A stretch of 64,000 nt of DNA from Acanthopleura granulata (Eukaryota; Mollusca; Polyplacophora; Chitonida; Chitonidae), in contig JABBOT010000014.1 in NCBI GenBank assembly GCA_016165875.1, positions 12,373,394-12,437,393 on the forward strand, in the 5' to 3' direction. Of the stretch, positions 12,679 to 25,410 are shown piece after piece. Below the pieces are notes generated by a model that saw only the letters and a program-made list of their open reading frames with translations, searched no databases and was not told the origin of the DNA. Position 1 is the stretch's first letter; every line of letters starts with the position of its first letter. Both the position numbers and the translations under genes were made by a program.

Positions 12679-15600
12679 TTAATGAAATTCCTGTAGCAAG
12701 TCTTTCCATGTGTCCATAGCACTGGCACACTGTCCTATTTTCAATCCCATTTTCCTCGGGTTTTTTATCCTTCTGTTTGGAGGTAGGACAAAGTCAATCC
12801 CTTGGTGTGTCCGGACAGGAAGGTAGTCCACCAACGCATCATTCTGAAAGTCACACACAAATGTTTCAAGGTCTTTAGTAAACCATTCGGGTCTGGAATG
12901 CAGACTAGTTGTTTCAAGTTTCCCCGGTCCAGCAGCTGTGAACAAGTGATCTAATTTGCGCCCAAAAGCGCCACTCATTTCTGCTACTCGCTTGATCTGG
13001 GTTGGCGTGTATCTCCCATGGGAATGGCTCAACATCTCTGAAAATTCAAAAAGTCATGAATGCTTTCAGAACAGAGGTTTAGAAGGCAGTTTTATTTATA
13101 TAATTATATTTATATATTTGAGCAGACTAGTGCAAACAGAGCAGACTATCTCTTGAACTCGTGCTTAGGACAGATTTTTATATTTGTGTTGTTTCTTGAG
13201 CCTCCTGATTACCTCTGGATAATTTGCAGCTAACTTTCGGTGTACAATGCTCACATGCTGCAGAAAAACAGCTCAGACAGATTAATGTAGTTACATATTT
13301 AACTAAAGATGTGGAATATTAAGCGTTTCTGTCTTCACTTATTGTGATTTGACACGAATGCTTGGGCCCAAGTTGGGGGTTTAGATTACCTATCATTTTC
13401 ATGGACGCAGCTGTTCCTCTTTATGTCCCCATGTCTGTGCCTTACATCCTTGGGGTAAATTATCTGGACCAGAGCTCCCAAAGACTGAAATTTTCGTATT
13501 CGTGTTGTGTCAATATTTTTACACATATTATTTTTTTTTGATTTAGTCTTTGGTATACAATGTCCAGATGGAGCAGAAAGAGTAATATCTTTGTCAAATG
13601 ACTGGTGCTGTGGTTAACTGAATCAAAGGTACAGCTATTAATTAAAGGTATAGTCTATGTACAGTAGAATCTTCAGCATATTTTGCACATATGTTTTGTT
13701 TTGATATGAATCTTTGGGTGTTGCACCTGCTGGTTATTGGTCAAGAATCGATCTTAAGAAAAATCCTTCCATTTATATACATGTGTGTGATATACTTCTG
13801 GTAATCTTAATGAAATAGAGCTTTAGAAAGATTTCTGCATTTGTGTCAGCTCAAATGTGCTACATTACTTTTTAAAATGAAAGTTATAATGTAATCGTGG
13901 CAAGATGCATGTACATGCTTCCAAGATATTGCATACATGTGGTTTGCCAAAGGCATACACTGAAGTATTGTTACGCACAAACAGAATAAACGGAGACATT
14001 CTTTATACATGTTTTACATGAGGTCAACTGTTTTTATATGACTTTCCGATGGTTTGTTCAGGAATCTTCAAAAGTCCTTTTAGATACTTTCATGATGGAG
14101 ACGTTTTCCTGAAAAGATAACATTTGTTATTACTCGCCTTTAAAATCTCTGTTAATTAACTCATTCACCAAGTCTAATCCAATATTTCCAGCAGGGGTGC
14201 CTTTCAAATTAGCCAGTCTGTTCCAAATTAAATCCTGCTTGATTCTTTCTCCATGAAATCCAGCACAACCTTCAGAATAAAAGAATGGGAAATTATTGAT
14301 CTTGAGAAAAATGATTATTGATTATTGATCACTGATTGTTGATCACTGTCGGTGGAGAATATTCTTGAAGAGAGCATTCTTCTTATGTTAAAATGGGTCT
14401 CTACAAAGTTGAAACCTTTCATTATCACCTTTTGAGTGACTTTTTTAGTGCAGTAAAAAACCTGGGCCCACTTGAATGAAGCCCTCTTTAACGTTACGAG
14501 CAGGTAACTAACATGACAACCAGCACTGGAGGCATTACGCACCATGGCAGCTACATGCCCATAACTTGAAGAGGGCTTCATGCAAGTGGGCCCTGCACCT
14601 GATCAAAATTAAGCAGGAGCACTCACCAGCGAGGAAATGACAGGCTGAGGCAAAGTATGTGTTGTGCTTCTTCACCCAAAAGTTCACCAAGTCAAATTTC
14701 CAGTGTGCAACTATTTCTGGCCCGTCACCTTCTCTTACAGCATCATGTCGAACAAGTAGATTTAATCCTTCCCAGATGACAGTTTTTGAATAGTTTTGGA
14801 TACCATCATCTTCTTCTGCCCCTAAGGCACAATCTTCTGAACAGAACCAATTACTAGTATCTGGAAACAACAAATTCAAGTAATAAAAGAACCTGATGCT
14901 TCCCAACAAGCATTCTACAATCTTTATCACCTTACAGAAAAACGGCAATTAGGGGATAAACGTGGGAAGAATCTTGCCGTCATAATTTGCTTATAATTCG
15001 ACGTGCATCTGAAATAATTTATTCGAATACTACCAAATATATTACCTTCCAGATCTTTCAATCTTTGTTCAATGCAAGACACATGATACCACTCGTATCG
15101 TCTGCAGAAGGTCTTCAATGCACATTGTACATGTACAGAGTTGGGCTTCTTGGTCTGACATATGCAATATATGTACGCCTCACTTTTCTCACAAGTTTTA
15201 CTGCAATACCAGTCCTCATCTTCTGCAGGACTTGCAACATTCAAACAGCTAACATGAAACCACTGTGTCAGGCAGTTGGTGTTGCAGCATCGGACCAGGT
15301 CTTCTTCTTTATCTGTTCAAATCAAGATCAATGTGTTACAATTACATACTTTTCTAAAACAGCATGTTGAAGTCCCTGTTACTTCATAATGCGACAGGAC
15401 CTAAGATCTTATTGGATGCTCCACTAAAAACATTATACACAAAGGGTCTTGATACAACACAGGTTATAAAACAACCCCATCATACTGAACCAATCGTTTA
15501 AAACAACTGACTACATGTATCACCAGAAAGAGAAGTGAGAAAAGAATGCCTCTGTCTTCTCTTGTAACAAAATTTACAAACCCGTTTCACAGATACAAAA

Positions 15601-18600
15601 TGGAAAGGTGCTTTGCGTTTCATCGGGTGTTTCGTGGTAACTCTTAAATGCCGCAGCTACTTGGCAAATATCCTCCGTCTCGATAGGGCTCCAGCAAAAT
15701 TCTACAATATTTTGTGCCAAACGGTGAACCCATCCCTGCTGATTGGACTTTGATCCTTTGGTGGGGAAGCCTTTGGGGACATCTTTCAGAGATCTCATAT
15801 CAGTCAATCTACAAGCCAACAACAGGACATATGCCTCTGTGATAAACTGAAATGCAAATGAGACAATATAATAATTAAGATTTAAAAGTATACAGAACAG
15901 CATTTTTCTTGCAACATGTGAAACATTAAAACGCAATAAATAATCACGAACACATTAAAAAACACCATGAAGTTTAAAAATCCGCACTGACCTGAAACAT
16001 ATCGAAGGCATGGCGAAAGTTATCCGTAACATTCTTTCTCAAGGATTTGTGACCAAAGTAGATCTTAAGATGAGAAAATGTTCCTCTGGAATGACAGGAT
16101 TTATCATCTAACAGACTGTCCATGCTGTCCTGTGAATTAAAAATGTTAAGCAAAAATATTAACGCGTCACAAACCCTCTGCCCAGGCCTCCATGGTCGAG
16201 CGGTTTTGCATGCCAGAGAGGTGTAATGAGCCAGTGCCTCTCACCAATGTGGTCACTGTGAGTTCCAATCCAGCTCAAGTTCGCTTCCTCTCCAGTCGTT
16301 GGGGGGAAGGTCTGCCAGCAACCTGTGGATGGTGATGGGTTTCCCCTGGGCTCTGCCCAGTTTCCTCCCACAGTAATGCTGGCCGCCGTCGTGAAATATT
16401 CTTGACTACAGCGTGAAACAAAAATCAAATAAATCAAATCAAAATGGTTGTCTGCTACCCCTGTAGTATTCTTCTTACATAATAATTCAATGTTTCTCAA
16501 GATGAATTACCATATTTTCTCCATCAGCCAATCTTATATCAAATGTATTCGTTGATAAGTAAAACTATAAAGCTGATAAAAATGTACATTGCATCAGCTG
16601 CACCAAAATATCCATAAATCTAAAAGCTAGTGCTAAAACAGCATGAAATCTCACTTTGTCATGAAGACTGAACAAACCTGAAGCAGTAATGCCTCTTTGT
16701 GAAATTCCTGTGGTGCTTCTTCAAGACCTTCCAGTCGCCCCTGTTGTGAGTTAGCACTGGTGTTGGACTGCTTTGCACTTCTCATCCTCTCCACACTATG
16801 GCTGTCTCCATTTGCAAGGATAGGATAGAGTTTACCATCCACAGTTGGTATATACTCTTGCAAGTGACGCATTACGTGGATAACTCCTTCAGCTGAAGAG
16901 AGGTTTTCATTTACCAATCCCAGATTTATCTGACAAAAGAAACACAACAACTACTATTATAAGTAGTCCTCAGAGAGACCAGCTTACCCGTCTCTTATAT
17001 CACAACAGATGATCTGTTTATAACCTCTATCAGTTTTCTTTTTCATCTTCAAAAATCACTTACCACATTGCTCTTTTCGGTCATTTCTGCCGAAAAGTCG
17101 TGAGGCACATGTTTCTCTGAAGGCACATCTGTGAGACACTTCATGTTACTGGACAGTATCCTGATAACAATAAATACCATCCTGCTTTTCAGTCTCTTAA
17201 AATCATCTAGAGATGGAAGAAAACTGTACGGGGACATCTCAGAAGCTTTCTTTGGGTTATCCAATGAATACTGGACAGTTGAAACCCGGTTTTGAATTCC
17301 AAAGCACATGCCCCACTGCAACTTATTCTTCTGCTCCGAGTTTTGAGCATCGCTGATTTGGACATTGTCCCAGCCAACTGTATATCCCTTTGGTGCTTCA
17401 GGTGTCTCATCAAACTCACTTCGGGATTTCTGCACATAATTCTACAAAAGTCAAAAAAGAAAAGGAAAAGAGATAAAGCAACTACTTAAATCAAAGATGA
17501 CTGACATAAACAAGTGTATGGAGTAGTATTTAACAGTCAAATTACAGTTTATACAAGAGAAGACAAACCTCTACATCTCTTTTCCATTCCTTTATTTCAT
17601 CTGCATGATGTCTTGCCAGTATGTCTACGTGTGAACGAGCAGTCCCTGAACTCTGGCACACACCAAATGAGTTGAAGGTTTGGAACATCTTCTCAGTACA
17701 CTGCTGCCTCCACATTTCCACACCAATACAGGACTACATATATGAAACAGAACAAAGTATTAGAGTCAAGTGTTTCACATTACGTAAAGTTAATATATAT
17801 ATTATATAGCATAAAGTTTTCTAAAGTAACCAATGAAACCAATGAAAGCAAAAAGCACTAATGAATCACTGGATTTCACACTTTATTTTAAAAGAAACAA
17901 GGTTTCCTCGCACAATAATGCTGGCCGCCGTCTTATAAATGAAATGTTCTTGAGTACGGCGTAAAACACTAATCAAATAAATAAATAAATAAATGAACCA
18001 AATGTATAAAATATGCCTGACAAAGTCTACCTTGCACAACATATGCACATCCTTCACACACCCAAGGTCTGACCAAATACCATTTTAAAATCCATGACCT
18101 TCATGAAGTCAGTGAATTACCTGAACAAATTTGTTCCTTTTACAGGACCTTGTGTACAGTGCAATAGACAGTATCAGTCCCATTCTTGAGTCAATGATAT
18201 CTCTGGCTTCTGTTTCAGTCATGGGTCTGAAAAACATTGCAGGATGAATGAATGCTAAATGTTAAGTGATAACAAAGCTACAACAAGAAAAGAGAAGGTT
18301 TAAAAAGCATAGCCAACATATCAAGTAGCAGAAAACTGTATTTAAAGATGTACTCAATCTTGCATTGATAATGGAATAAACAGTTTATTCATTTTCAATA
18401 CATTACCTCTTGTTTCTTCTAGGCCCTTTCATAATGCCATGCACAAAATCCTTTTCTTTTGGGAAGAAGGCTCGTAAGAATTGGACAGCTACTGGTAGAG
18501 TTTTAACAGCCTCTTCAATAAGTTGTCTCCAGGAGAAAGAAGAAAGGCTTGATGGAGTTATTGTCTGCGAAAACACACTGTTCTTCACAGATTTTGAGAA

Positions 18601-19246
18601 CTGACGAAACTGGAAAAAGAACCGATAAGAGTACAGGCGAAAAGATGACACAAATACAAAACAGAAAAAAGCAGCCAATGTCGTTAAATACCTAGAAGCT
18701 GTAGATCGTCTTTTAATTTTAGACTGCATGCATAAAGCTTACGCCTTTCTTTCTTTCGTGGTGATTTTTGCATCTAAGATAAGCATTATTTTATACACTT
18801 ACCTCTTTTGTAAGCAATTCCGCAGCAACAGACACTAAAGCCTCCTTCGCCCTTGGCGTTTCTTTCAAGAGTGCTCTGAATCCTTCCTTGTATTTGTAGC
18901 TCTTAAAATAGTCCTTGGATTTATGTTTCCGCCCAGAAACATCACTCAAAACTTTAACAGGGGTTTTCTTCACATCAACTCTTCTCTTCAGAGGTGCACT
19001 GTTAGTGCCAACACCTGCACCGAAGTCTTCGGCGAAAAGCAGTTTCCGCTTACGGGAACCCTTTACTGGGACTGTTCGTTTTTTCTGTTCTTCGCAACAG
19101 TTGTCACAAATGAAACTGTCTTTCTCAAGAGAGGGAAACAGTGCTTTTGCGGTCTTGGGTGTGAATTTAACGCCTACTTTACTTCGCCGAAAGCCTTTCT
19201 TTTTTCTCTCAAACGTTACCCCACAGTTGGGGCAACGTGACTCCAT
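12679..19246 (-). CDS. DUF6589-type protein with two internal PHD fingers, 980 aa, 12 exons
   Basis: Coding exons (minus strand, high to low): 19246-18803, 18609-18407, 18226-18121, 17733-17569, 17441-17064, 16929-16678, 16129-15992, 15846-15582, 15312-15046, 14860-14627, 14269-14138, 13037-12679. They total 2943 nt in one frame. All donors are GT except a GC donor after exon 11. The N terminus has a zinc site C5/C8...C47/C50 followed by basic residues, which suggests nuclear or nucleic-acid binding. Residues 252-562 hold WDNVQ (330-334) and GDSHSVE (473-479), as in the DUF6589 family. PHD 1 is at about 646-691 (CIC, C659/C660, C664, WFHVSC, WYC...C). PHD 2 is at about 700-750 (CIC, C714, C720, WYHVSC, WFC...C). 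The C-terminal family block with GNIGLDLVNE follows. PHD fingers usually read histone H3 tails; the biochemical role of DUF6589 is unknown to me. The start is MESR because the open frame upstream of it holds promoter-like sites. Confidence 0.85.
14464..14593. mobile_element. Foldback MITE (family D) in intron 10 of the PHD gene
   Basis: It has 27-bp terminal inverted repeats. The left end is GGGCCCACTTGAATGAAGCC and the right end reads CTTCATGCAAGTGGGCCC, differing at about two positions. The total length is 130 bp and nothing is coded between the arms. A relative lies at 25288-25410. Confidence 0.75.
16185..16440 (+). mobile_element. SINE family A, full length, antisense in intron 6 of the PHD gene
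   Basis: The head GGCCTCCATGGTCGAGCGG, the body CAGCAACCTGTGGATGG, the block CCCACAGTAATGCTGGCCGC and the tail AATCAAATAAATCAAATC are all present. Confidence 0.85.
17908..17995 (+). mobile_element. SINE family A, 3' end, in intron 3 of the PHD gene
   Basis: A 5'-truncated copy starting at GGTTTCCTCGCACAATAATG, with the usual TTGAGTACGGCGTAAAAC end and an AAATAAATAAATAAAT tail. Confidence 0.8.
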
Positions 19247-19400
19247 CGCTGTATGCGTTGTTGTTGTTTCGCTTTTGGTTAAAAAGCGGAAGTCACGTGA
19301 CCTTGTTACGCGCCATAAACGGAAGTGCCGTCCCAAGAGGACGGGTGCCGTCATCAATATGGCGTCGTTTTTTTTATTTAACATGGTCGAGGATTTTCTA
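19247..19400 (-). promoter_or_regulatory. TATA-less promoter region of the PHD/DUF6589 gene
   Basis: Upstream of the MESR start lie two ETS-like CGGAAGT sites (19287-19293 and 19320-19327), a palindromic E-box GTCACGTGAC (19292-19301) and a YY1-like AATATGGCGTC (19356-19366). No TATA box is seen. This set is typical of a constitutively used metazoan promoter. The start site is inferred, not seen. Confidence 0.5.
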
Positions 19401-19499
19401 GGCCAGTAAGCTAATAAATAATGAAGGTGAGACCGCCGAAATTGCAGCGCGCATGTTTGCGAGTGTTCGTACTTTAACAGGAGACACAAATTGAGTGAC

Positions 19500-21930
19500 T
19501 GAGTCGCGAGGCGACAGAACTATGGCACTACTCCAAGGGAATTAAGGACACTAGAACCCCTCGGGTGAAATTCGGTCCTATTTTGTCTATTTCACATTCT
19601 TATTCTCCATTCCTTATCTTTCCTCTCACTTAAAGATGAAAACCAAATTCCAATTGTAAGTACCTAAAATTTGACAAAAAGTATAACATGTTGTGATTAA
19701 GGCAGATTGGGTTTTCCTAGTTAACCAGTTGGGGGGGGGGGGTAACTCACTGTAGGGAATTATCAGCCGTGAATACACATGCCTCTGGTAAATGTGTATT
19801 GCATGCAGTTATAAACTGTGCTGCTTGCTTTAGCAAGTTTTGTTAAGAAACGTGAAGATAAAACACCCATATACGGCTATGAGTTTTAAAATTTAACTTA
19901 AGTAGGTGGATATGTTCACATTTTAACTGAAGGCAGAACAGTTCTTGATTAAAATAAATCGATAAACGAATTAATGACGAATTTTGTCACTCATAATGCA
20001 CCTCCAGACATTTTGGCCTTTTTCTCTCTTACTATTTTTGAGACGGCTGTGTGGTGAAATAATTTTATTTCTTTGTTATTTTTTAACATAATGCCATGAA
20101 ACTAGACACACATGTCGCTAAAAATCTAAGCTAAAAAAAAAAAAAAAAAAACCGTCCCACAGGGTTTTGATGTCTTTTCTAATTTTGAAGATATTAATGA
20201 AAGAGTATCAAACTTTCAAAAACTTTTTAAATATTTGAAAGTTTTAATTTTAAATAGTCACTGGGAACAATCTGAGATGAACATTGAAAATCTTTGGGAC
20301 CGTTTTTAGTTTAAATAATTAATTATCCCATTGGGCAAGAAAAGTTTGAAAATTTTGAAAATTGGCGTAAAAATAGCATTTCGAAAACCAACTCCGATTT
20401 ATTTTCAAACTCTCTCTTTACTTTGAATAATATTAGAGATACGTAAATTTTAAGCGTTTTTTTGAAATCAGCAGTTGTTTAGCTTTCAGAATATATATAC
20501 ATATGGCCACATTTGATCAATAGTTAAAGCTACACTAGGCAAAATGTCAAACGTTGCTCACGAGAGATTCTAGTATCATTAACTGGAAGGTTGTATGACT
20601 CCACCGATATTAGTGGTATACTGATATCCAGATAGGAGCGACAGTGGAATTCGTATAGGACTACTCTAACGTACAATGAAGAGGTCCTGCGGCTCTGTCA
20701 GTGGAGGACGCCTTGCTACTGGCAAGTTGTTCCCACTCATCGCCGATAAAGATTTATGAATAACACTTATGCTGGAATTAATATCCAATAAAACCCTGGT
20801 TTGTTGGAGGACGTAGGCCTAGAGTCATGTCGATCTTCTAACAACAAATCGTCATCTACAGAGACTCGTCTCACCGGAGTCAGACTGTCTGAGATTCCCC
20901 AGCCACCGCCATGTCGGCAATTGAAAATCAAGCGCATGAACGTACGCGTCGTACGTGTCTGCAGAAAAAGTAAAAACTGAAAATAAATTGTGTTATCAAA
21001 ACACTGAAAATGCAAGCATTGTAGATATACACTTATTCTTTTATCCATAGTTACTACCGATTTCCCCCCCCCCCCCCCCGCCAAAAAAAAGCATGCAGAA
21101 AAAAAGTCAGTGTGTCACTGAATTTTTCTCCGCACTCCAAAGTTGACAAGCTGGTGATTTTGTACACATGCGGTTAATGTTATTCTGTATCAAAAGAGTG
21201 TAAAATGTCATTGGTTGTGAACCGTGTGACCCTATGGCTAAAGAAAAACGACAAAGTGATCGGAATCCGTGGGCTTTAATGATGAGACACAGGCATTTCT
21301 ATCATCACTGGTTTTGGTGGGAAACAATGGCTTTACAGGTATGCTTCTGGACTGAGTAGTGTTGAAGCAGTGGCTGAAATTGCTCAATGAAAACGTCATT
21401 TGGCATCTCGTCAGGCCTAAGCGTTTTACGTGTATCCGCAGTGTGCCTGGATGACAGCCTGAACCCTTCTCCTCATACCACCTGTATGAGTAATTCCTTT
21501 CATTTTATTGTGTGTTAAATGTGACAACAACACCTACAGCATTCTTAGTAATAATAAGCCAGTGACGTCAAATAAATTGCAGTTAACATCACTGCATATC
21601 TGAAATCTGGTTCCGGCTAAACATGGCGCAACTATTTAGACCGTTGGTCAACTATCGCATTGCCCCCGTCACTCTGGTTTTACTCGGATCTGATATTTAA
21701 GAAACCCATACCTACATCCAGTGCAGTAGTACCTGCACTGGATACATGTAGTTTATATTATTGCCCATTTTCTTTCACATCTGTCTCACATTCAGTTCTT
21801 TCACCCACATGTAGTTCCAAGTCCTTACATGTATCGCCCGAGATCCCCTATCCTTGAAGCATGTATATAAGCAGGGATCCCTACGCTTTAATAGATAGAT
21901 CGTTGTGCGAATCTGGCTCTCTCTCCTTAG
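19500..21930. other. Intergenic, AT-rich, homopolymer runs, no gene seen
   Basis: It holds a G run near 19732-19742, an A run at 20133-20151 and a C run near 21064-21079. A fragment of repeat family C lies at about 21500-21620 (AAATGTGACAACAACACC...CAGTGACGTCAAATAAATTG). ORFs are short and unconvincing. Confidence 0.5.
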
Positions 21931-21931
21931 C

Positions 21932-22540
21932 CTGTGGTTTTAAGTAGATGGTATGTTAGGTACCTCGTTAAGTACTGTGGTTTTAAGTAGATGATATTTT
22001 AGGTACGTCGTGAAGTATTGTGGTTTTAAGTAGATGGTATATTAGGTACCTCGAGAAGGACTGTGGTTTTAAGTAGATGGTATGTTAGGTACCTCGTGAG
22101 GTACTATGGTTTTAAGTAGATGGTATGTTAGGTACCTCGTGAGGTACTGTGGTTTTAAGTAGATGGTATGTTAAATGCCTCGTGAAGTACTGTGGTTTTA
22201 AGTAGATGGTATGTTAAATGCCTCGTGAAGTACTGTGGTTTTAAGTAGATGGTGTGTTAGGTACCTCGTGAGGTACTGTGGTTTTAAGTAGATGGTATGT
22301 TAGGTACCTCGTAAAGCTCTGTGGTTTTAAGTAGATGGTATGTTAGGTACCTCGAGAAGGACTATGGTTTAGATGATTTGTTATCCACTTGGCGAAGTAC
22401 TACGATTTTAAGTAGATGGTATGTTAGGTACCTCGCTAAGTGCTATGGTTGTAAGTAGATGGTATGTTAGGCACCTCGCGACGTACTGTGGGTTTAAGTA
22501 AACGGTATGGTAGGCTACCTGTCTAAGGACTGGTTTTAAA
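21932..22540. repeat. 43-bp minisatellite, about 14 copies
   Basis: The consensus unit contains GTGGTTTTAAGTAGATGGTA followed by TGTTAGGTACCTCGTGAAGTAC. It is nearly unbroken from 21932 to about 22365, then more diverged to 22540. Many copies share the KpnI-type GGTACC. There is no ORF across the unit. Confidence 0.9.
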
Positions 22541-23739
22541 GGACAAAGTCAATGATTTTTGACTGTATTTCAGTTGTTTCTTATTTCATGAACATAAGAA
22601 GCACGCGTACTTAAATCAGTTTTAATATAAAAGGTTAATTTACTAAAACGAAAGTGACATACGTGAATTTAGGCAGTGCAGCAAGAACAATATATTAATG
22701 TCAGCAGACACTGTGTGACGATGAAGCAGTGGTGTGCTTTAGCTATTTGCCAAAAGATATATACATCCCTCATACCAATGTCATATGAGCAGTACTTAGT
22801 CCATCATGTGGGCTAGTTCCTTATTGTTTATGGTCGTACACTATGACACAAATAGCAACTTGCACTGACATGACGGACTCCGTAGTTAACGAAGCCTACG
22901 CAATATATTCTCAATAGTGTTTCGATAGTTTCGACTGGCGGCTGTATTTTAGCCAGCGATCATGAACCGTGGCATCGGAGTTTTACCACTTGTCTCTTTA
23001 CATTTACACAAATCTTACAGTGTAGGACTATACTACGGAACCGCGAAAGGGTCATAGTTTTTCAATTCTTATATAATTCAAGAGATTCAAAAAATTAGTC
23101 CGCGAACGAGGGGGAACTTAATTTGCGTCGGCTTAACCGACCAGTCAAAGTACTGATGTTTGAAATAATAGTTTCCCATTGGCTACTGAGATGGGAGAAA
23201 TTAATTTGCCCCGAGTTGGCGGATTTAGGTTTTTTCTTTTCTTTTTTTTTCGACGTTCCAAAAAAGAGAATTAATTTATTAAATATATTTTCCCCGTATT
23301 AGTAGTGATCCAAAATCAGAAACGTCGTTCCTTGAAATTCAGCACATCCATTGGTTCACTAAGACGGGGCAAAATGATTTATCTTATCAGAAGTGTTCCC
23401 GTGTTGGTCAGCCAATGGCAATACCGCTTGCTTTGGAGTCGAGGTTAGGTTTCATGAATCTGAATTTGTAATGTGTCGTTGTTGGTACGTCTTTGTAACA
23501 GGTATTCTAGTAATGCAGATGAACTTATACACATGTAAGGCAAATGAAGGTCACTGGTATATAGTAGGTATGAAGCTGTATATGCTCGAACTAATTTAAG
23601 TGTGAGGTATATGTGTATAATTAAGGAAATATTCAAGAGGGACTTGTGGCGACAAACAAATCTTAAAAGAACATTTGTGATTGGCTGACTAACACGGGGG
23701 AAATTCTACTAACTCGGGGTTATCTAATTTCTCCCGATT

Positions 23740-24065
23740 CAGTGAACCGATGGGCTTGCTCGATTCCAAGTAACGATATTTCTGATTGGATCACTACTAT
23801 GGACGTGCCGCATTCCAATTCCTTAAACCGTGGCAATGATCGCAGTCCGGTGTCTTCAAAACATAGCCATGACCGTAAGCCGATTTCTTCTAACCATGAC
23901 AAATGATCCCAGTCAGATTTCTCCCAATAATGCATGGTACTAACCGCAGTCCGGTTTCTTCCAGCAGAGGCAATAACCTTAGTCCGGTTTCTTTCAACCG
24001 TGGTAATTCACCGCAGTCCAGTTTTCCTGTAGTCATGGCTATGACCTCAGTCCACTGACATCCAA
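23740..24065. repeat. Diverged tandem array, ~35-bp unit, 7-8 copies
   Basis: The unit is roughly CCGTGGCAATGACCGCAGTC followed by CGGTTTCTTCCAA. It recurs with many changes from about 23822 to 24060 and is weaker upstream. It is noncoding. Confidence 0.6.
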
Positions 24066-24149
24066 CAGCAGTCGAATAACTGAAATATTCTCAAAAAAGA
24101 CGTCCAACATTAACCATTTAAATCAAACTAATTATTTGAAAGCTACACG

Positions 24150-24345
24150 GAAACAGGACTGACCGACCCGGTGTCAATATCATGTAACTGGGTGGAGTGT
24201 CGTGTCTGGTGTCTTCGGTAACACTTTCGCGGCATGGACTTCCCTGCCACAAGTAGACACACTATATATGCACACTCCAGAAGCACTTCTCATCGTCATA
24301 TGACTGAAACATTGTTAAGCACGACGTTAAAACCCTAGCACTCAG
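24150..24345 (+). repeat. Dispersed repeat family B
   Basis: It shares GACTGACCGACCCGGTGTCA, the block GTGTCGTGTCTGGTGTCTTC and the end TTGTTAAGCACGACGTTAAA with copies at 49500-49690, 52838-53035 and, inverted, 58436-58690. It is probably a SINE or similar noncoding element. Confidence 0.65.
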
Positions 24346-24529
24346 TCATTCCAATACACATGTATACTGGAAACACCCTTCAAACAGATTTCAGGGAAAC
24401 GTACATTGCTTTCATTCATTTAAATTTATTGCTTTCAAAGAATTCAAGTAAAAAGATCTTCGCTATCTCTGTTTAATAAGCAAATTGGTGAAATTCTCTT
24501 ACACGATTCTCTCGATTTTGAATATCAAA

Positions 24530-24675
24530 GACTATAGCGTAGATTAAAACCAGAGCAGCGACGATAGTGTGATAGTAGGCAAGTGGTCAGACGTCAACGG
24601 TGAAACCCGGCCTCTTATCAAGTTACCAGACTTAGGGTTTCATTAGGACTGTTCATGTAACTGCTTAAATAGAAA
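24530..24675 (-). repeat. Dispersed repeat family C, fragment
   Basis: AGCAGCGACGATAGTGTGAT and the later CGGTGAAACCCGGCCTCTTA are the reverse complement of the family seen best at 50575-50985. Confidence 0.65.
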
Positions 24676-25287
24676 GCTGATTTTGAACAATGGCTTATGT
24701 AGACTTAGGTAAATAAATTTAGCGAAGTCAATACCTATTTATTAGAATGAATAATAATGGCTTAACGCGACTTCGGCAATATTTCAGTCACATTGTGGCG
24801 ACACTCTTTTAGAGGATAGCTATAGTCTAGAATTACCCACAATGAATAGATATTGAGGCATACACCTCCCTTCACCCTCCGACCACCTTATTTTCCGATT
24901 ACTATTCGTCGCTCCTCGCCCCCTTTGTTCTTCAATCGCTTTGTTTATTCTTCATTACTTTTGTTGTTTATTGTCTGATCATCCATTATATCTAACACCT
25001 TTTTCTCCAGTGATTATATAAAGTCCTTCACTTGATAATGATGTGAGCACTTGCATCGACACGTCGTGTTTATATATTACGCAGATGTTGTCCGTAGGTA
25101 ATTGCTCTCGTTTCTGTTCATTTTTCCCCCAGATTTCAAATGTTATTGAAAGAAAACAGCATCGCTGAACATTATTCAGATCCCAAATGGCTAATAAACG
25201 GTCAGGGAAAAAATGCAGTTGTTGATGGGGTAAGATAGTAGTCATCTCACTTTAAAAAAATCTTTCGGATAGTGAATGTCGATGTCA

Positions 25288-25410
25288 GGCCCCACTTACA
25301 CGAAGCTCTCAAAGTGTTACGAGCACGAAGCTACATCCACCATGGCAACATAATGTATACAGTGCTGGTTGCCATGGTAGTTACATGTTCCTAACGTTAA
25401 GAGGGCTTCT
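25288..25410. mobile_element. Foldback MITE (family D), second copy
   Basis: The left end GGCCCCACTTACACGAAGC matches the copy at 14464. Inner arms CCACCATGGCAAC and GTTGCCATGGTAG form a hairpin around CATAATGTATACAGTGCTG. The right end stops at AGAGGGCTTC and lacks the last ~15 bp of the terminal repeat. Confidence 0.65.

Noticed and set aside
14987..15370. 127-codon plus-strand ORF
   Set aside because: Antisense to the PHD-finger exon 15312-15046.
18915..19409. 164-codon plus-strand ORF
   Set aside because: It lies antisense to exon 1 of the PHD gene, whose minus-strand frame has zinc-ligand Cys pairs and joins twelve exons in phase.
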